64,000 nt of DNA from Alphaproteobacteria bacterium (GTDB taxonomy: Bacteria; Pseudomonadota; Alphaproteobacteria; Micropepsales; Micropepsaceae). A program made the translations under genes and the position numbers. Positions 62,894-64,000 of this stretch are shown one piece after another; position 1 is the stretch's first letter; each line of letters opens with the position of its first letter. The stretch spans positions 62,001 to 126,000 of the forward strand of contig JAGWMG010000003.1 in assembly GCA_028871795.1 (NCBI GenBank). The letters run 5' to 3'. The notes below the pieces were generated by a model. That model saw nothing but the letters and a program-made list of their open reading frames with translations. It had not been told where the DNA came from and did not search any database.

Positions 62894-64000
62894 ATGAACT
62901 GTCCAAAATGCGGTACATCCAATGGCGATGGCGCGAAGTTCTGCGCGAGTTGTGGCGCGGCCATGGCGCCCTCTGCCGCCTCCCCGCCTCCGGGAGGCGC
63001 GGCGCACGGTCCCGGCATTCCGGATTTCGCCAAGAACATCGTCACTCCGGGCCTGATCGCCCGCGTGAAGAACATCATCCTCACGCCGGCAAGTGAATGG
63101 CTGGCGATCGACGCCGAGGCTTCGTCGCCGCGCGCCATCTATCTTCAATATGTCGCCCCGCTCGCGGCGATCGGTGTTATCGCAGGCTTCATCGGCCGAT
63201 CGATCGTCGGCGTCAGCATTCCATTCCTCGGAACCTACCGCACACCGTTCGTGTCTGGCCTCGTGATGGCGGTGGTGATGTATGCGCTGACGTTCCTCGG
63301 CGTGTTCGTCATCGCATTCATTGCCGACGCGCTGGCGCCCACCTTCGGCGGGCAGAAAGATTCTGTGCGCGCGCTGAAGGTTTCCGCCTACAGCTACACG
63401 CCCGCCTGGATCGCGGCCGTGTTCCAGATCATTCCGTCGCTCGGCATCATCGGCGCGCTCGCGGGACTTTACGGAATCTATCTTCTCTTTCTCGGACTGC
63501 CGGTGCTGATGCGCAGCCCGAAGGATAAGGCGGTCGCCTACACCGCCGTTCTGTGCCTCTGCGCCATCGTACTGTACGTAATCATCGGCGCGATCGGTGC
63601 AAGCGTGATCGGCGGCACAATGCTGGGCTCGTTCGGGCCGGGCGCGGCGCTCTCCGGGCCGGGCGACAGTTCCTCCACCAGCGGCGCGGCCGCCGTGCTG
63701 TCGAGTATATTCGGCGGCAAGACCGATGCGGACCGCCAGCGCGTCGACAATTCCCTGCAGGCCCTGGCAAAAATGGGGCAGCAGGCCGAACAGGCGGAGA
63801 AGGCGGCGCGGGCCTCCGGCGGCAATCCGGATGCGGCGGGAGCCAAGGCGGTCGACATCGGCACCGCGCTCGGCGCCATCGGCACGGTCGTCACGGGCGG
63901 CGATAAGACCAAGCCCGTCGACTTCCACGCGCTCAAGGCGTTGCTGCCGGCTTCGCTTCCGGGCATGAAGCGCGACGATGCATCGGGCGAAAGCAACCAG
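62894..64000 (+). CDS. Zinc-ribbon and YIP1-domain membrane protein (partial at window end)
   Basis: The reading frame starts at the ATG at 62894 (CAGGAG upstream) and is open for 369 codons to the window edge. The N-terminus is a zinc ribbon (CPKCGTSNGDGAKFCASCG, CxxC-x12-CxxC). A YIP1-type domain follows with about five membrane helices between residues 90 and 245, including ILTPASEWLAID typical of the family, then an Ala/Gly-rich tail. Function in bacteria is not established. Confidence 0.8.
   Translation, partial: MNCPKCGTSNGDGAKFCASCGAAMAPSAASPPPGGAAHGPGIPDFAKNIVTPGLIARVKNIILTPASEWLAIDAEASSPRAIYLQYVAPLAAIGVIAGFIGRSIVGVSIPFLGTYRTPFVSGLVMAVVMYALTFLGVFVIAFIADALAPTFGGQKDSVRALKVSAYSYTPAWIAAVFQIIPSLGIIGALAGLYGIYLLFLGLPVLMRSPKDKAVAYTAVLCLCAIVLYVIIGAIGASVIGGTMLGSFGPGAALSGPGDSSSTSGAAAVLSSIFGGKTDADRQRVDNSLQALAKMGQQAEQAEKAARASGGNPDAAGAKAVDIGTALGAIGTVVTGGDKTKPVDFHALKALLPASLPGMKRDDASGESNQ

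Overview
The window is GC-rich chromosomal DNA from an alphaproteobacterium. Three things point there: the gene orders surA-pdxA-rsmA, fabD-fabG-acpP-fabF-mltG-yicC-gmk, rpsF-rpsR-rplI and dnaB...alr...radA-cvpA-purF; an FNR/FixK-type box in front of an oxygen-independent coproporphyrinogen oxidase; and the protein sequences themselves. A soil or plant-debris lineage (Micropepsaceae/Rhizomicrobium-like) would fit the secreted acylase, pectate-lyase-like and Asp-box proteins, but this placement is inference. No rRNA operon, CRISPR array, intact transposase or integrase was seen.

Layout. 1-9.1 kb: end of surA, pdxA and rsmA on the plus strand and an alcohol dehydrogenase, meeting a minus-strand block for nucleotide, wall and fatty-acid synthesis (gmk, yicC, mltG, fabF, acpP, fabG, fabD). 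9.2-13.1 kb: hemN with its FNR-like box, a palindromic repeat, a small membrane protein, then rpsF-rpsR-rplI with a strongly folded leader and a clear terminator. 13.1-17.6 kb: panB, a YfgM-like TPR protein, bamB and der. 17.6-28.3 kb: a long minus-strand run (dnaB; then hypothetical-alr-mlaE-mlaF-radA-cvpA-purF-SDR with overlapping or abutting genes) and cfa. 28.37-31.43 kb: a 3.06-kb island bounded by a duplication of the 3' end of guaA and carrying a TetR regulator divergent from a His-rich membrane methyltransferase and a NicO-like metal permease. 31.4-35.7 kb: guaA, an RsmB-like methyltransferase and guaB. 36-40.4 kb: DUF885 peptidase-like protein, rlmE, Ppx/GppA phosphatase, GNAT. 40.4-55.2 kb: an exported-protein region with a penicillin/AHL acylase, two tandem paralogous Asp-box (VPS10-like) propeller proteins flanking a LolA-like protein and a broken gene, a TonB-dependent receptor, a TPR protein and a pectate-lyase-like protein. 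55.3-60.3 kb: envelope lipid genes: DedA next to UppP, and the ydbH-ynbE-ydbL set. 60.5-62.4 kb: a second small island ending at tRNA-Phe, with two small membrane proteins and a HigBA-type toxin-antitoxin pair whose toxin is frameshifted. 62.5-64 kb: a decayed gene and a zinc-ribbon/YIP1 membrane protein cut by the window end.

How the genes work together. Most of the window is core metabolism. Envelope assembly recurs: SurA and BamB (outer-membrane protein folding), MlaE/MlaF and YdbH-YnbE-YdbL (lipid traffic), MltG, alanine racemase and UppP/DedA (peptidoglycan and undecaprenyl phosphate recycling). The least explained parts are the guaA island's TetR-methyltransferase-permease module and the Asp-box/LolA-like/TonB receptor cluster.
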